Notes under the pieces: generated by a model
What the model saw: the letters and a program-made list of their open reading frames with translations, nothing else
What the model was told of the DNA's origin: nothing
The model's database searches: none
Program-made: the position numbers and the translations under genes
Assembly (NCBI RefSeq): GCF_963678635.1
Contig: NC_087066.1
Location: forward strand, 5,857,954 to 5,921,953
Source: Symsagittifera roscoffensis
Lineage: Eukaryota > Xenacoelomorpha > Acoela > Convolutidae
Length of the DNA stretch: 64,000 nt
Direction of reading: 5' to 3'
Part shown: positions 37,401-45,807 of the stretch, piece by piece
How the letters are laid out: each line of letters opens with the position of its first letter
How positions within the stretch are numbered: the first letter of the stretch is position 1

Positions 37401-38318
37401 GTCAAGGAGATGTATGGACTGGCTGAAGTGGTCAACATGCAAATTGAGTCTTCAGGTTTGCGTTGGATTTTTAACTCCGATTATCATTGTTAGCATTGCT
37501 AACAATGGAATTTTCATATAGAATTTTCAGCCAATCAGAATCAAAAGTTTTGCAGGCAGCGCTCAGCAAGATGAATACCTATTTCAATTGTCCAAATTTC
37601 ATTGGAAATTAATACAGGTGGCTAATTTTTGTAGTGAGTCTTTCTAAAACAACTTTAAATATACAAGGTTTTCAGAACTTATTAAGTGATGTTGGCTTGA
37701 GGTGCGTTCATTCGAGGTGCGTAAAAATTTTCTGAACTCGAAGCTTATGAAAGCAAGAGAACGGAACTAGAAATGTAACAACTTTTTGCCCTAAACAAAC
37801 TGCGCACCATGATAAAAAGTTGCCTAGACTTCGTCCTTCAATGCCCTATGCCAATTCCAATCGCCTTTTCTCATCTTTGATTGACCTGCCAACGCCCGTT
37901 TGTAAAGTCAACCATTTGAATATGTTCAGGTTTCATGTTCGTGTAACTGTGGACACTTTACGCGAGCCATTCTTCAAGACCAAGATGATAATTCTGGAAC
38001 CATAAGTTCCAGAATTAATTCCGGAATTTATGTTAATTTTTTGTCATTTTTTTAACTTCAGAAGACCGAAGTTTCAACATCCTTCCTGACTTCACCTTCA
38101 TGCCAGCTTCCTTCAGCCGGATCAAAGAGCTACTCTGGCCCAGACAACCCAAAAGTACAGAAGAGTGGAATGATTTGTTCAGATGCAGCTACGCTGTACA
38201 CTACCACTCACATGTGTTCGGAAGCATCAAAGCCACAGGGGATCCGGAGAAAGACTTCCTGTCGTTTCTGGCTCCCAATTTGTGTCCTATTTCATACCAA
38301 AATGTAGACGAAGTTTGA
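19456..38318 (+). CDS. Alpha-1,4-glycosyltransferase of the A4GALT/A4GNT (GT32) family
   Basis: Four exons join in frame: 19456-19986, 20980-21149, 37208-37455 and 38062-38318 (TGA), giving 401 residues. All junctions have AG/GT signals and matching phases (0, 2, 1). An uncleaved membrane anchor near residues 27-45 (IALSVCLVLTSMLLIN) indicates a type II Golgi protein. Family landmarks are FFLETSGRT and MCSIESAA in exon 1, the metal-binding DXD in YGGFYLDLDIIV in exon 2, the donor/acceptor region with NNGQMHFSAGHPF in exon 3, and the C-terminal YAVHYHSHVFGS segment in exon 4. The family adds galactose or N-acetylglucosamine in alpha-1,4 linkage to glycolipids or glycans; the substrate here cannot be told. 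Human A4GALT is 353 aa. The first ATG is used; in-frame sequence continues about 10 codons upstream without another ATG. Intron 2 is about 16 kb. Confidence 0.85.
20019..20199. mobile_element. MITE with GGCTCTTTT ends, 8-bp target duplication, in intron 1
   Basis: A 181-bp element has inverted ends GGCTCTTTTTCC and AGAAAAGAGCC and is flanked by TAATTGAA on both sides (20011-20018 and 20200-20207). It lies about 30 bp after the exon 1 donor of the glycosyltransferase. A related copy is at 36573-36770. The 8-bp duplication is compatible with hAT, P or Merlin-type elements. Confidence 0.75.
21192..24870. repeat. Tandem repeat with a 1261-bp period
   Basis: Matching points at 22129, 23390 and 24651 are exactly 1261 bp apart. 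Copies 1 and 2 are nearly identical over most of the unit. The third is a diverging partial copy ending near 24870. Each copy starts with a short palindrome (TTCCG...CGGAA). The first copy is longer because it holds the 616-bp mariner-type MITE and about 200 bp that the later copies lack. Minus-strand open frames inside it (such as 22796-23071) duplicate with the repeat and resemble nothing known. The repeat lies in intron 2 of the glycosyltransferase. Confidence 0.8.
21228..21843. mobile_element. Tc1/mariner-type MITE with long inverted repeats
   Basis: A 616-bp element starts CAGTGCTGATTTAAATTAAC. Its arms of roughly 180 bp are reverse complements of each other. It is flanked by TA on both sides. 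The related unoccupied sequence is found at about 23316-23325 and 24577-24586 in the neighbouring tandem copies, where the same flanks meet at a single TA. It has no transposase. A second copy is at 40399-41004. Confidence 0.85.
24926..25294 (-). mobile_element. hAT-like MITE relic, reverse orientation
   Basis: Read on the minus strand it begins CAGGGGCGGATCTAGG at 25294 and carries the family's inner landmarks (AGCTCTCCCAAATCACC, GGTGCGCGCTCC, AGTACAAAAGGGG). The far terminal repeat is missing, so it is 5'- or 3'-truncated. Confidence 0.6.
25295..26315. other. Intronic AT-rich sequence left of the Copia element
   Basis: No gene is seen. A diverged copy of a dispersed core (GTGGAATCCTTCGG... 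ATACGAGCAGTCTTT) lies near 25636-25696. The last bases (about 26290-26315) belong to a hAT-like MITE that the Copia element interrupted. Confidence 0.4.
26316..26652 (+). repeat. Copia 5' LTR
   Basis: It starts TGTTGAGG and ends TTAACA. It contains internal direct motifs (AAGGTCAACTGGT twice, ATTAATTAACTGGTA twice). It should hold the promoter (TATAAAA near 26412) and the start of the transcript. Confidence 0.95.
26653..26666 (+). other. Primer-binding site, internal initiator-tRNA type
   Basis: GGTTATGGGCCCAG follows the LTR directly. It is complementary to the anticodon-arm region of eukaryotic initiator methionine tRNA rather than to its 3' end. This is the half-tRNA priming known from Drosophila copia. 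Confidence 0.8.
26751..30842 (+). CDS. Copia Gag-Pol polyprotein, 1363 aa
   Basis: A single uninterrupted frame from an ATG. Domains in order: Gag (1 to about 225), two CCHC zinc knuckles (about 243-256 and 285-298), aspartic protease with VDTGCTDH near 321, GAG-pre-integrase and HHCC zinc domain with WHRRLGH near 457, integrase core (Asp in FSDIQGPF, Asp in TDNGGEY, Glu in NGVAERYN), reverse transcriptase with VWVDDIIIG near 1030, and RNase H with ADADWAG and SEAEYQ. Protease, integrase, RT and RNase H in that order, with integrase before RT, defines Copia. No stop or frameshift is seen. The last codons overlap the approach to the polypurine tract. Confidence 0.97.
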   Translation: MDLKLAGFSGKSEDFPAWSTKFVALMHTKGLFRTVMGNDDLPEAEPTLPENPNADQMTAYNTKMQERAVLIQQRKDNRNTVWSHLALVLNNTTLMYIKNDCVAADGYGDGTKAWRLLQEKFCSVERPTVVSLVGQLAKLRLGSEEDLDDYFVRSQELMTRLSEAGEAITDTLFNALVINGLPDSFEHFVVQESFQPAKTFTELRTRLRNYDDSRRARCGEKTGNGHIAMQAVRKKKGASGGGCFVCGQKGHLARDCRSRSDSGQSGARGSGSNEASGPTSRKQGCFKCGQQGHFARDCKQAKTGFFSCCATTSMKGDDLIVDTGCTDHVVRDKAVFSSFEKWDEGTTVENPNGTISKIEGIGSVEVDIRDCQDVTRSYTFHNVLFVPSYNVNLMSVSSAIARGSSFSFTSDSSHLVAPDGRRLPVKQRGKFFFLECKFKRNAMTLATKAKMETSSAMLWHRRLGHLNKHDLISVVDVGELGFCEVCTASKMHEVAMPKKTENRATAVGQRVFSDIQGPFEVASMHGARYAVSFIDDFSRLAVVKYLVKKSDTLSKFKDFVAEHGTPKCLRTDNGGEYSSNAFRMFCREMQVKQEFTVPNTPQQNGVAERYNRVITEMTRCLLADAKLSKMFWVRAMSTAVRVRNLCPTSSNEHRISSMEMHYGKPSKVNYLRVFGCLAYYLDRGNRRKLDPKGKKSKFIGYDEESKAYLLMDLETKRVVRARSVTFNEDIIPDDFLVDSEQSQTLGLSIEGCIDVEETSTKTITESTNKANDSGAAASVGVTEDDPVETEELESPSTEPPEQRPTEIPEQRSTRTRNPPIRYGLAYTHASVIAQEPRSYLEAVSGPEREQWLAAMALEVQSLKAMGTWTLVDRPNSRKVIPGRWVLAVKRDAMGQVERFKARYVVKGFMQVEGLDFNETFAPTCKPETKRILLALGAQDDLVLHQMDVKSAFLNSPLTETVYMEQPEGFSSGDNQVCLLQRSIYGLKQAGRDWYQTLSTFLLETGFTRSTNDFCLFTMRGMDDAMIYVLVWVDDIIIGCKLQAEVDRVRDRFTDRFKMDDRGPLAWFLKMQVKRAPGSVTVNQSRYIEDCLERFGLADCKPVGTPADISTQLTKKDCPGAGSEEAVAMQREDYRGIVGSLLYIAKQTRPDILATVTQLSRFLENPGRTHWVAAKRVLRYLKGTKDLELCYIKDPDGFNLYGSADADWAGDVDDRRSTTGYSFHVQRSGAAISWSTKKQPTAAISTSEAEYQAMAAAVQEGLYLRSLLNEMDMTCDGPTVINEDNQSCIKMCKNPVMQKRTKHIDVKYHFVRERVEDGTFALEYCPTENMEADLLTKSLSKAKVDQHRRTLMGCSLTLDKANSA
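30841..30849 (+). other. Copia polypurine tract
   Basis: GAGTGGGGG lies directly before the right LTR and overlaps the stop codon of the polyprotein. It primes plus-strand DNA synthesis in this class of element. Confidence 0.75.
30850..31186 (+). repeat. Copia 3' LTR
   Basis: It has the same 337-bp length and, as far as I can compare by eye, the same sequence as the left LTR. It is followed by the AGGGG target duplication. Confidence 0.95.
31187..31309 (+). mobile_element. Right part of a hAT-like MITE split by the Copia element
   Basis: After the LTR the sequence resumes with GGGACCCTTTGGGTCGGCAG and ends CCTAAATCCGCCCCTG at 31309, the family's terminal repeat. The left part (about 26290-26315, ATTTCTTAAAAAGTACCAAA) is on the other side of the Copia element. 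The left terminal repeat is not visible. Confidence 0.65.
31330..34250. repeat. Old, diverged internal duplication in intron 2
   Basis: Blocks recur in the same order with many changes: AATCGTTGTT.C.TAACAATGCA then AAGAT and AGCCGGTTTT at 31365-31430 and 32958-33020; GGCTTGATGTC/GGCTTCATGTC at about 31618 and 33192; and ACAAACTTTGGGAAG-like segments at about 32036, 33640 and 33920 followed by CAATACAAAACAAACG. No protein is recognised. It is probably an ancient tandem duplication of about 1.6 kb plus a partial third copy. Confidence 0.45.
34608..34900. mobile_element. hAT-like MITE fragments in inverted arrangement
   Basis: ACCAAAGGGGGAC...GGTCGAATTC (34611-34650) is mirrored by GAATTCGACC...GTCCCCCTTTTGGTAC (34684-34730), about 35 bp apart. 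The right side continues into the family's interior (GGCGCCAGTATATAATAATT, GAGAGCGCGCC). This looks like two family members joined head to head or an inverted duplication of one end. Confidence 0.55.
35035..35450 (+). mobile_element. hAT-like MITE relic, forward orientation
   Basis: It shares the family's order: GGACGTACGGATCCAGAAG, GTCGACC...GGTCGACC, CTGAGCTCTACCAAATTACT, TATATTAGCTGGC, then ACCAAAAGGGAGATCTTTTG and GTCGGCAG. Many substitutions and no clean ends are seen. Confidence 0.55.
35736..36090 (-). mobile_element. hAT-like MITE relic, reverse orientation
   Basis: It begins on the plus strand CAGGGACGGATTTAGGGG and runs through GGGATTCGACCCCCTG, CCTTTGTACTATTTTAAG, GAGCGCGCGACG, GCGGCGCAGAAAATTTGG and GGGAGAGCTCGG, the family order in reverse. 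The other terminal repeat is missing after about 36090. Confidence 0.6.
36091..37207. other. Intronic sequence before glycosyltransferase exon 3
   Basis: Apart from the MITE at 36573-36770 no gene or strong repeat is seen. The stretch ends in a pyrimidine-containing acceptor (tttatgcag at 37199-37207). Confidence 0.4.
36573..36770. mobile_element. MITE with GGCTC ends, second copy, in intron 2
   Basis: A 198-bp relative of the element at 20019-20199. The two share long internal stretches, such as TTATGAAGACCAAATATG and TTTGTCATGGCC. Flanks are CAAAGTTG and AAAAGTTG, a 7-of-8 match, as expected for a slightly older insertion. Confidence 0.7.
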
Positions 38319-38367
38319 AGTACGAAGAATTATCTTAGAGCTGTTCGAGTTATTTGTTTTATTGTGT

Positions 38368-38373
38368 ATTAAA
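38368..38373 (+). promoter_or_regulatory. Possible polyadenylation signal (ATTAAA)
   Basis: ATTAAA lies about 50 bases after the glycosyltransferase stop codon. It is a common variant of the signal, but such hexamers are frequent in AT-rich DNA. Confidence 0.35.
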
Positions 38374-40287
38374 TTTATTTGTTTAACTTGCTTTGAAGAA
38401 GGAATTTAATGTTTAAATTAAAAGTATCTCCGCAGCAGAGTTTTTATCAGGTAAAGTTTTCTATATATTTTTTTATTTTGAGACAATTCCAAGCCAATTC
38501 TAAGAAATTTAAGGGCACGGGTGATAACTTGGTTTTATTTTGAATTTTCAATCGACCAAAATCGAGAAATGCAACGCAGAGCTAAGTAATTTAAATTGAA
38601 ATTAAAAATTGTATTTTCTCTTTCCCTCCTCTGAACAAGCAATTGCTAGCGGTATTACAAGTGCATTTTTTCAACCTAAGCCGCACATTTTAGTGTTCAA
38701 TTACTGTGTACATTTTCCTTACAGTATAAATAAACAAGACTGCGCGTATATCAGGGCAAAACCAAGAATGTTCCGACTACACTTTAGGGCAAATTATAAA
38801 AAAAAATTGGAAATGCTGATAAAAAAAAGTTTTTTTTTTTCATTTCATTTTGCTCCCACTTGCTTTGTTAAATACATGAAGAAGTATTTAGCGCCTTTTA
38901 TCCTTCCAATGAGACCAAAACTATTTGTCTTAATCTGACTTTTACTCCTTTAAAAAACGCAAATAAATCGATCAGAATGATTTGATCAGAAAATTGATCA
39001 GAATTGACTGAATAAACAAAAACTAACACAATGTTAAAAACTCTTTTGTTGAAGATTCGTTTTGTAAAAGTTGATAATTTGTTTTTTTTTTCAGAACCTT
39101 ATGATCAGATGATCGAAATTTTGCATATAATGTTAGCTCCATTTTTTTAATTAACAGAATTATTGTGCACGCTGTACTCAGAGCAATAATCAGACTGAGA
39201 AACATTTTGGTAGAAGAGCTAAAAAAAAAAATTAGAAAAAAAAATTGTGCAAAAATTGTTTTTCAAATATCGTTTAATATTTTGTAACAATGAAATTCGT
39301 GTAATCAGTTTATTTTCGATTCCTGGGTAAATACTTTGGTTTTTCCGAATTCTTCTAACTGGAGTTTTGTTAAAACACTTCATGATCTTTTCTATAATAC
39401 AGGATAAAGACATCTTACTGAAAACAATGTCTTTGAGAAATTACACAAGAAACAGACAAATTGATTCTTTGCAAAGTGGAACAAAACTTTTGTTAATAAT
39501 TGGAGGATTTGTTTTTTTTGTCCAATCATTGGTCAACTCCAGGGCATTTTGTTTCAGCCGAATAACTTTTTTTCCAAAATTCAGAGTTGGCTTTAAGAAA
39601 TCTTTTCATTCCCGCAACAGCGCCTGTTTATTTTACACATAAAAACAGATGATACAAAAAGTCAAATTATGTTTTGACTAGTCTTTTGGTACGTGTAAAC
39701 TTTTCAGTTCATCCACGAATCGATCATACCAACCTGGAATGGATCCTCGATTTGATTTTTTCTTTTTTTTGGAATATATTTTCCTAGAAATATTCTAGGA
39801 CTTGACAAAAACGCTTCAATTTACTTCAATGGCTGAAATAAATTTAAATTTTTTCAACATTTTAAAAACATAAAGAAACTAACCTAAAACATGCGCAAAA
39901 GTTTAATAGTAAAATCAATTTGTCTTTTGTTGCTGCAAGGACCTACCAAAACATTTTTTTTGCGGCTGCTTTATTTTCGTCCATCACAAAGTTAATTTTA
40001 GAAGACTTGAAAAAATCATTGATTCAAGAGAAGTTTAGGCAGGGTGAGATATTTTTTGAGAAAACTTTGACCCCGAGAACTAACTTTTTCAATCCAAAAA
40101 TCAGTTTGTTCAATCTTACAGATTTTGTTGGTTGAATTTGGGTTCAGGCAAGCAACTCAGCCTAGAAATTTACTATAACTTATAGCTAACAGACCGCGAG
40201 AAAAACAACCGATTTTTTTAAATAACTTCAACTTCTGAATTTAAAAGTATATAATATACAACCTTATAGCTTTTTGAGCTTCAAGAA

Positions 40288-41118
40288 AAAGGCTTTATTT
40301 GTTCTGTAAGTCTGTCATTTGCAAAAATTGTGAAAACAAAACTTCTTCGCAGTTTTTTGTTTCAATGCGCAAAAATTATTTTAGTCGATGAAGATGTACA
40401 GTGCTGATTCAAATTAACTGGACAACACGAGAGAAGCTTGAAATTTAAAACGCGTTTTTCTCAAACTGGGTTGAGTTTACTTGAAATCTCATGGTGTAAT
40501 TTGTTTTGCGAAATTGAGGCCCAGCGTTTTACCCCAAAAATGGGTCATTTTGGTTTTTCTTAGTTAATCAACAATTACGCCTAAAATACCCAATCGATCA
40601 CAAACATAATTATATCAACATCAGCCTCTTACGTAGCCCAACAAACTTTAAGAAGGTATGTTCTCCAAAACATTGTATAACTCAATTTATTTTTGTTTGA
40701 TAGACCAATTTTAAACGATTTGCAATTTTTTTTGAGAATATACCCTTGATAAAGTTTGTTGGCTACATAAGAGGCTCACTTTGCTATAATTATGTCTGTG
40801 ATCGACTGGGTATTTTTAGCGTAACTTTCGTTTAACTAAGAAAAACCAAAATAAACCATTACAAATTACACCATAGTAATTCTGCTAAAGTTTTAAGCGA
40901 GTTTTGTCTTCATGAGTTTTCACCTAAACTCAACCCATCTGAGGAAAACGCGTTTTAAATTTCAAGTTTAGCTCGTTTTGTCCGGTTAATTTAAATCAGC
41001 ACTGTACATCTTCATCGACTAAAAATGACTTTTGTGCATTGAAACTTTTCAAACGGCGAAGAGGTTTTGTTTTCACAATTTTTGCAAATGACAGACTTAC
41101 AAAACAAATAAAGCCTTT
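40288..41118. repeat. Outer palindrome interrupted by a mariner-type MITE
   Basis: The arms 40288-40398 and 41005-41118 are reverse complements with scattered mismatches (GGCTTTATTTGTT.TGTAAG, TGCAAAAATTGTGAAAACAA, GTCGATGAAGATGTA). Without the central 606-bp insert they would meet at GATGTACATC, a perfect dyad. Confidence 0.75.
40399..41004. mobile_element. Tc1/mariner-type MITE, second copy
   Basis: A 606-bp relative of 21228-21843 with ends CAGTGCTGATT and AATCAGCACTG and a TA duplication (40397-40398 and 41005-41006). It is more diverged internally than the first copy. It has no coding capacity. Confidence 0.85.
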
Positions 41119-41561
41119 AAATAAAGGGCAATAACTCTTATCGAAAAAACTCTTTGAAAAATTTGATAAAAAACAATGGCTAGACTGAGATGTTGTTGGT
41201 GTTAGAGAACCTTCTTTTTCCGTCAAGAAACCTATTTAACTACGATTTACCTGGCTCATCAAAATCCCATGATTTCTAGATTGTGTCACTTTCTATAGAG
41301 AGTTGCTGAACTTATCATAACTGTTGCAAACAACAATACAGAAAGAAAATATATTAGTTCTAAGAAAAATATGTAACAATTCATATATAATTTCATTTTT
41401 ATCACCGAGTTGACGATTTGTAAAAATTACTCGAGAAAGCTATATAACAGCAAAATCGAACAATTTAGGGATAATTCAAAGAATTTAGATATTTCGGATA
41501 TCTGAATTGCTCATTATATACGTTTCCCTGGAAAGAATGTAAAACTATAAAGGCTACGACC

Positions 41562-41761
41562 NNNNNNNNNNNNNNNNNNNNNNNNNNNNNNNNNNNNNNN
41601 NNNNNNNNNNNNNNNNNNNNNNNNNNNNNNNNNNNNNNNNNNNNNNNNNNNNNNNNNNNNNNNNNNNNNNNNNNNNNNNNNNNNNNNNNNNNNNNNNNNN
41701 NNNNNNNNNNNNNNNNNNNNNNNNNNNNNNNNNNNNNNNNNNNNNNNNNNNNNNNNNNNNN
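41562..41761. other. Assembly gap (200 N)
   Basis: Exactly 200 undetermined bases. The gap cuts the 3' end of the GTPase gene, whose frame is still open at 41762. Confidence 1.
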
Positions 41762-44700
41762 ATGAACCCCGTCGTTCTACTCACGTCGTCGAGTAATTGA
41801 ACTGGACTGTGCCACATTGATAGTTCGCAGAAAACCTTATCTTCATCGGTTTCGTGTAAAATGGAAGAGCAAAAAGCCGGACATTTTCCGAAGTCTTCGG
41901 AGTCTATTTCTTGACACGGATCCTTGAATCCAATTGTTCGCCAGTATGCTTCGTGCGTCATTTCGTCCTTGGGAATTGTGGGGTTCGGATGGTAAGTAGT
42001 AGTCTGATGTTGTCTGCCATCTGTATCGAAGCACTGCTCTTTCGATTGTTTTCCGCATTCCACAATGTGCATATGGCCTCTTCCCATTGTCTTACAGAAT
42101 ATGTGACATATCTCTGCAACTGCTGGCTCACCGACTCTGTATTTACGAGATCCCACTTGAATGTCGTCATCATTTGCCACAAAATAGCATTTGCGCATGT
42201 TGCCATGACGTGCATCGTGCAAATAGTCTTCTTCAAACTCATGGTTGACTGGCTTGTTGCAAATGTTTTCGCATGTTGGGCAAATTGTCTGGCAAACATG
42301 TATTTCCGTTGAGCAGGAGTGAGATCCGACATGTTTCCTCTTAAATGGTTGTAGACGTTGACGGCATTTGAGTTTTTCGCCTTTCTCAGCAAAGATGACG
42401 CTGTACATGAACGTGTCTCGCTTGCCTTCAAATTTTTCGTTTTCTAGTAGCTTCTCAGCTGAGACTCGACAAAACCCATCGTGCTGACAGTCAAAATCGC
42501 ATTGGTGCTCTTTTCCACAGAAGTGTTCCATAGAATAATTCCTTTTTTTCCCATCTGGCAACAAAAAAGGCGCTTCATCTGAAATGCCTCTCTCCTGTTT
42601 GAATGACTGGGACAACTCTAACCCATGGAAATGATCTAGTGCCGAACATTTGTTGGTACACGTTTGAATAGAACACTTTTCTATGCATTGTTCTTTAGTG
42701 CATTTGTGCACAGTGTGTTTATCTTCGCAATCGATCACGCATCTACCGCCGCAACTGCCGAGAGAGCAAACTCCTTTGCAATTATGTTTTTTCTGAGCGC
42801 ATTCGTGGTTACCTTCGTGAATTACTTCATTCTGACACACAGATTTGCAGCCATTCAAAGTAGAAAAACGACACGGTTCACGGCATAAATGGACAGTGAC
42901 AGCGCACAAATGATCCCCACTGTGGCCAAATGCTAGGCTGCATCTGTTTTGTTCGCCGTCTATGGCGCAAAACTTGCAACTGCTGGGGCATTTGTGATAT
43001 GTGGAGCACTCATGAGCAGCAGTCCTATGGTTTGTAATTTTAGTGCACTTTAGGAAGCAGTTTGCGCACTGTTCATTGCAGAACTTATATATTTGGTGGT
43101 AACTTAGAAGCAATGTGTCCACATTTTCAATAACAGCATTGATCGAATCAAGAAACTCCGAGTTATTCGCATCTTTCCATTTTTTCAAATTGCATTCTAT
43201 CCACAGTTTTACACGTTCGAACCGTAAATCAATACATTCGTACACAAACTGTTCCAGATCCGCACGCCAGACCATGAAGTTCTCAGCTGTGATTTGGGAG
43301 ATACGCAAGTAAGTTTGGACAAAGTTCTCTAAGTGGGATTCATTGAAAGTCGTTTCTTTATCAATCAACAAGGTTTCACCTACAGTAACTAAATTTATCC
43401 GTTTATCCAGTGGAATGTTGAATAAAACGTCATCTTGATTTTTCAACTCAAGTTCTATTCGCTTTGGCAAGTCAGCTGACATTTGGCCATGGCTGACAGC
43501 AAACGGCAAGGTTGATCTGAGAAAACGGATTCTTTTGTCAATTTGCTGGCGGTCCAGAGGTGAGAAGTCTTTCGTGGCTATTTTGGACATGAGGAGTTTC
43601 ATTGTATCGAGAAACTCAGAACCACTTTGAAACAAGGAATCAATTTCATCTCTGATTATTGACAGCAATTCGGAAGTGTCTTCATAGTAGTCTTTGGTCT
43701 CAAATGTGGGAAAAGGGAAGATACTGAACTCACCGTTGTACAAATTCTTAAGGAAATTGTTCTCACTTCTTGCAATGATCTTGTTAATTTTCTCCTCAAA
43801 TTCGCTCGGAGTATCATCGACATCATGATCTGCAACATCATTAATGATGATTGTGAACTTTCCTTTGAACGTTTTTGCCGTTTCCTTCATCTGGCTGCTT
43901 CCTAGATTTATTTTGCTGAGCATTTTGTCAACTTCTCTGTCCAAGCGTTTCTCAGTTTTAAAAATGGTCACGGTTGAAATGGAGCTGTTGAATAGAGACA
44001 GAAGCATGTCGTCCTGTTCGCTTCTTTCAATGCTGCCCAAACCCTCAAAGTCTAGAATGACATAGAGACAGTCCTTGGTCTCTTTCATTGTCATCCAGCA
44101 TCCGTCGGTGCATCTGGTTCCAGCTATGTTGAAAGAGGACCCTGTCAAATGGTTCAGAGTGTAGCTCTTTCCTGTAGTCTGCTTTCCCATAGAAGAAATA
44201 ACTTTAATGTGACCTTTCCACACATTCAATATGCTCTCGTAAAATCCAAATTTTATTTTCCCTGTCAAATCGTGAGCATTTTTGACGTCGTCGAATAAAA
44301 CTGGGGTCCCGTTATTAAATGCAATGAACGCGTTTGACTGACAGCGTGCAATTTGAACTGGAACAAAGCATATCAGCTGTTTGAGAAATTGCCCCAGTTG
44401 TAGTGACTCTGATTCAATGTGGATTGAAGATAGAGCCAAGTTTTTACAATGGATCTTCAAAAACTCAACCGGTTTATGGGTCACTTTCCGTCTATTGTAA
44501 ATTGAGTTGATCTCAGATACCAAGTTCGACATCAATGTCGAATCGCTTTCGACTGTTTTGATCCATATGTTCAGTTTAGACTGATTTAGTGATAGCAAAT
44601 CATCGCAGGGGAATTTCGTGAACATCAAATATATGTAATTTAACCAATGCCACTGGACAGTGTCGGACTCATGAAGATCATGTTTGGTTTTTGAATGCGA

Positions 44701-45807
44701 TGCTACCTTATGTAGCTTCGTTTCGTGCTGCTCTCCTGTCAAAAATAGCTGGGCGAATTCTAGTTTATTTGCCTCTTGCTGTACAGCAAGCAGTCTGTCG
44801 TGTAAATAGAACATTTGAACGTTTTTTCCGACGTTTTCAACCGTTGGCATTTCGTTTCCTGTCGCTGTCATCACTGGAACTGCAGTTCCTTTATTATCAA
44901 TTAGGAACAAACAGCCACCGTCTGGAGAACACTTTAGGCTAGTCTCACCTATTTTGCATTTGATAGCTTTGCCCAACATTTTGCGCTGTAAGTAGTCAAT
45001 TTTTCGTAACACCCCCGGAACCAGGACCCACAGATTACTACTATTCGGCTGTGCGCAAAACTCTAGTGTACTGACATTTTCAATCCGAAGCAAATTTTGG
45101 ATATCTAGGTTGGGCAGACTTTCTCGAGTACTGTACTCGTTGGAGAAACGTATAAAGCTAACTGTTCCCGTGCGCTGATCAGTGCTAAACGCGAGTACTC
45201 GGTTTCTGCTATCAAATGAGCTCCGGACAACTTTATGCCCAAATGAAATCGAAACAATTTCCTTAGACAAGTTATTAACTTGGTAGACAATAACTTTCGC
45301 TGATTCTTGTTCGTTAAAAATCATCAAAGCTTTTGTCTTATCAATGAAGTGAATCGAGTGAACCTCTGTGTATTTGTTAATACTTGTCTCCGATAGTTTA
45401 TGGAATGTGAATGATTCTAGTTTAATTGATTGGTCTTCGGAAATTAAGCGGTTGTTTTCTTGCTTACTAAGTCCTGCTTGACGAAGAGCTAGGCAGTTTT
45501 TAGCCGGCAGATTTGTACTTGTTTGATAGTCGCATTCGAAAAACGTTATTTTTGTTGCTGAACTTTGTTTTCCAGTTCTAATTTGCACCAAAGTTCCTGT
45601 TGATCCTTTCTCCGATGTTTTTATTGATGTTGAAATTGCTGTTTTAAACAAATTGTCAAATTTTTTACAGTTCGATCGCGTATCTCTTTTTCTTTGAAGT
45701 GATAACACTCTTCCGAATCTAATTTTCGGCAGACAGTTTTGAGCAGGGGGGTTCCAGTACACGGCTGTACCAGTGACTTCATATCCAAAATGAACTGATC
45801 TATACAT
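41762..45807 (-). CDS. Giant GTPase, central and C-terminal part with Cys/His-rich region
   Basis: The frame is open for about 1350 residues from an ATG at 45807 into the gap. A P-loop, GKQTTGKS, lies near residue 540, followed by a switch-type DFEGLGS near 586 and a Lys/Asp-rich GTPase-like segment ending in IIINDVADHD near 660. This resembles the very large inducible GTPase/GBP-like group. From about residue 920 to 1290 there is a dense series of Cys and His (CPSSCKFC, CREPC, CKSVC, CKGVC, CNKPVNHE, CGKEHQCDFDC), likely several zinc-binding units. It may start by fusion to the 45624-46801 frame, which overlaps it by about 185 bp in another frame. Family members are often one giant exon and linked to innate defence; the role here is inference. 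Confidence 0.65.

Larger units (their letters stand above)
38319..41561. other. Non-coding AT-rich stretch between the glycosyltransferase and the GTPase gene
   Basis: Only short frames occur, with low-complexity, Phe/Lys-rich translations. A reverse-complement copy of the dispersed core (GTCGGAACATTC...CCCTGATA) lies at about 38745-38795. The nested palindrome at 40288-41118 is the only clear element. The last 500 bases before the gap look featureless but could hold further GTPase exons that I cannot recognise. Confidence 0.4.

Noticed and set aside
38609-38938. 109-codon plus-strand frame
   Set aside because: Rich in Phe/Lys and runs through a dispersed repeat core; no homology recognised.
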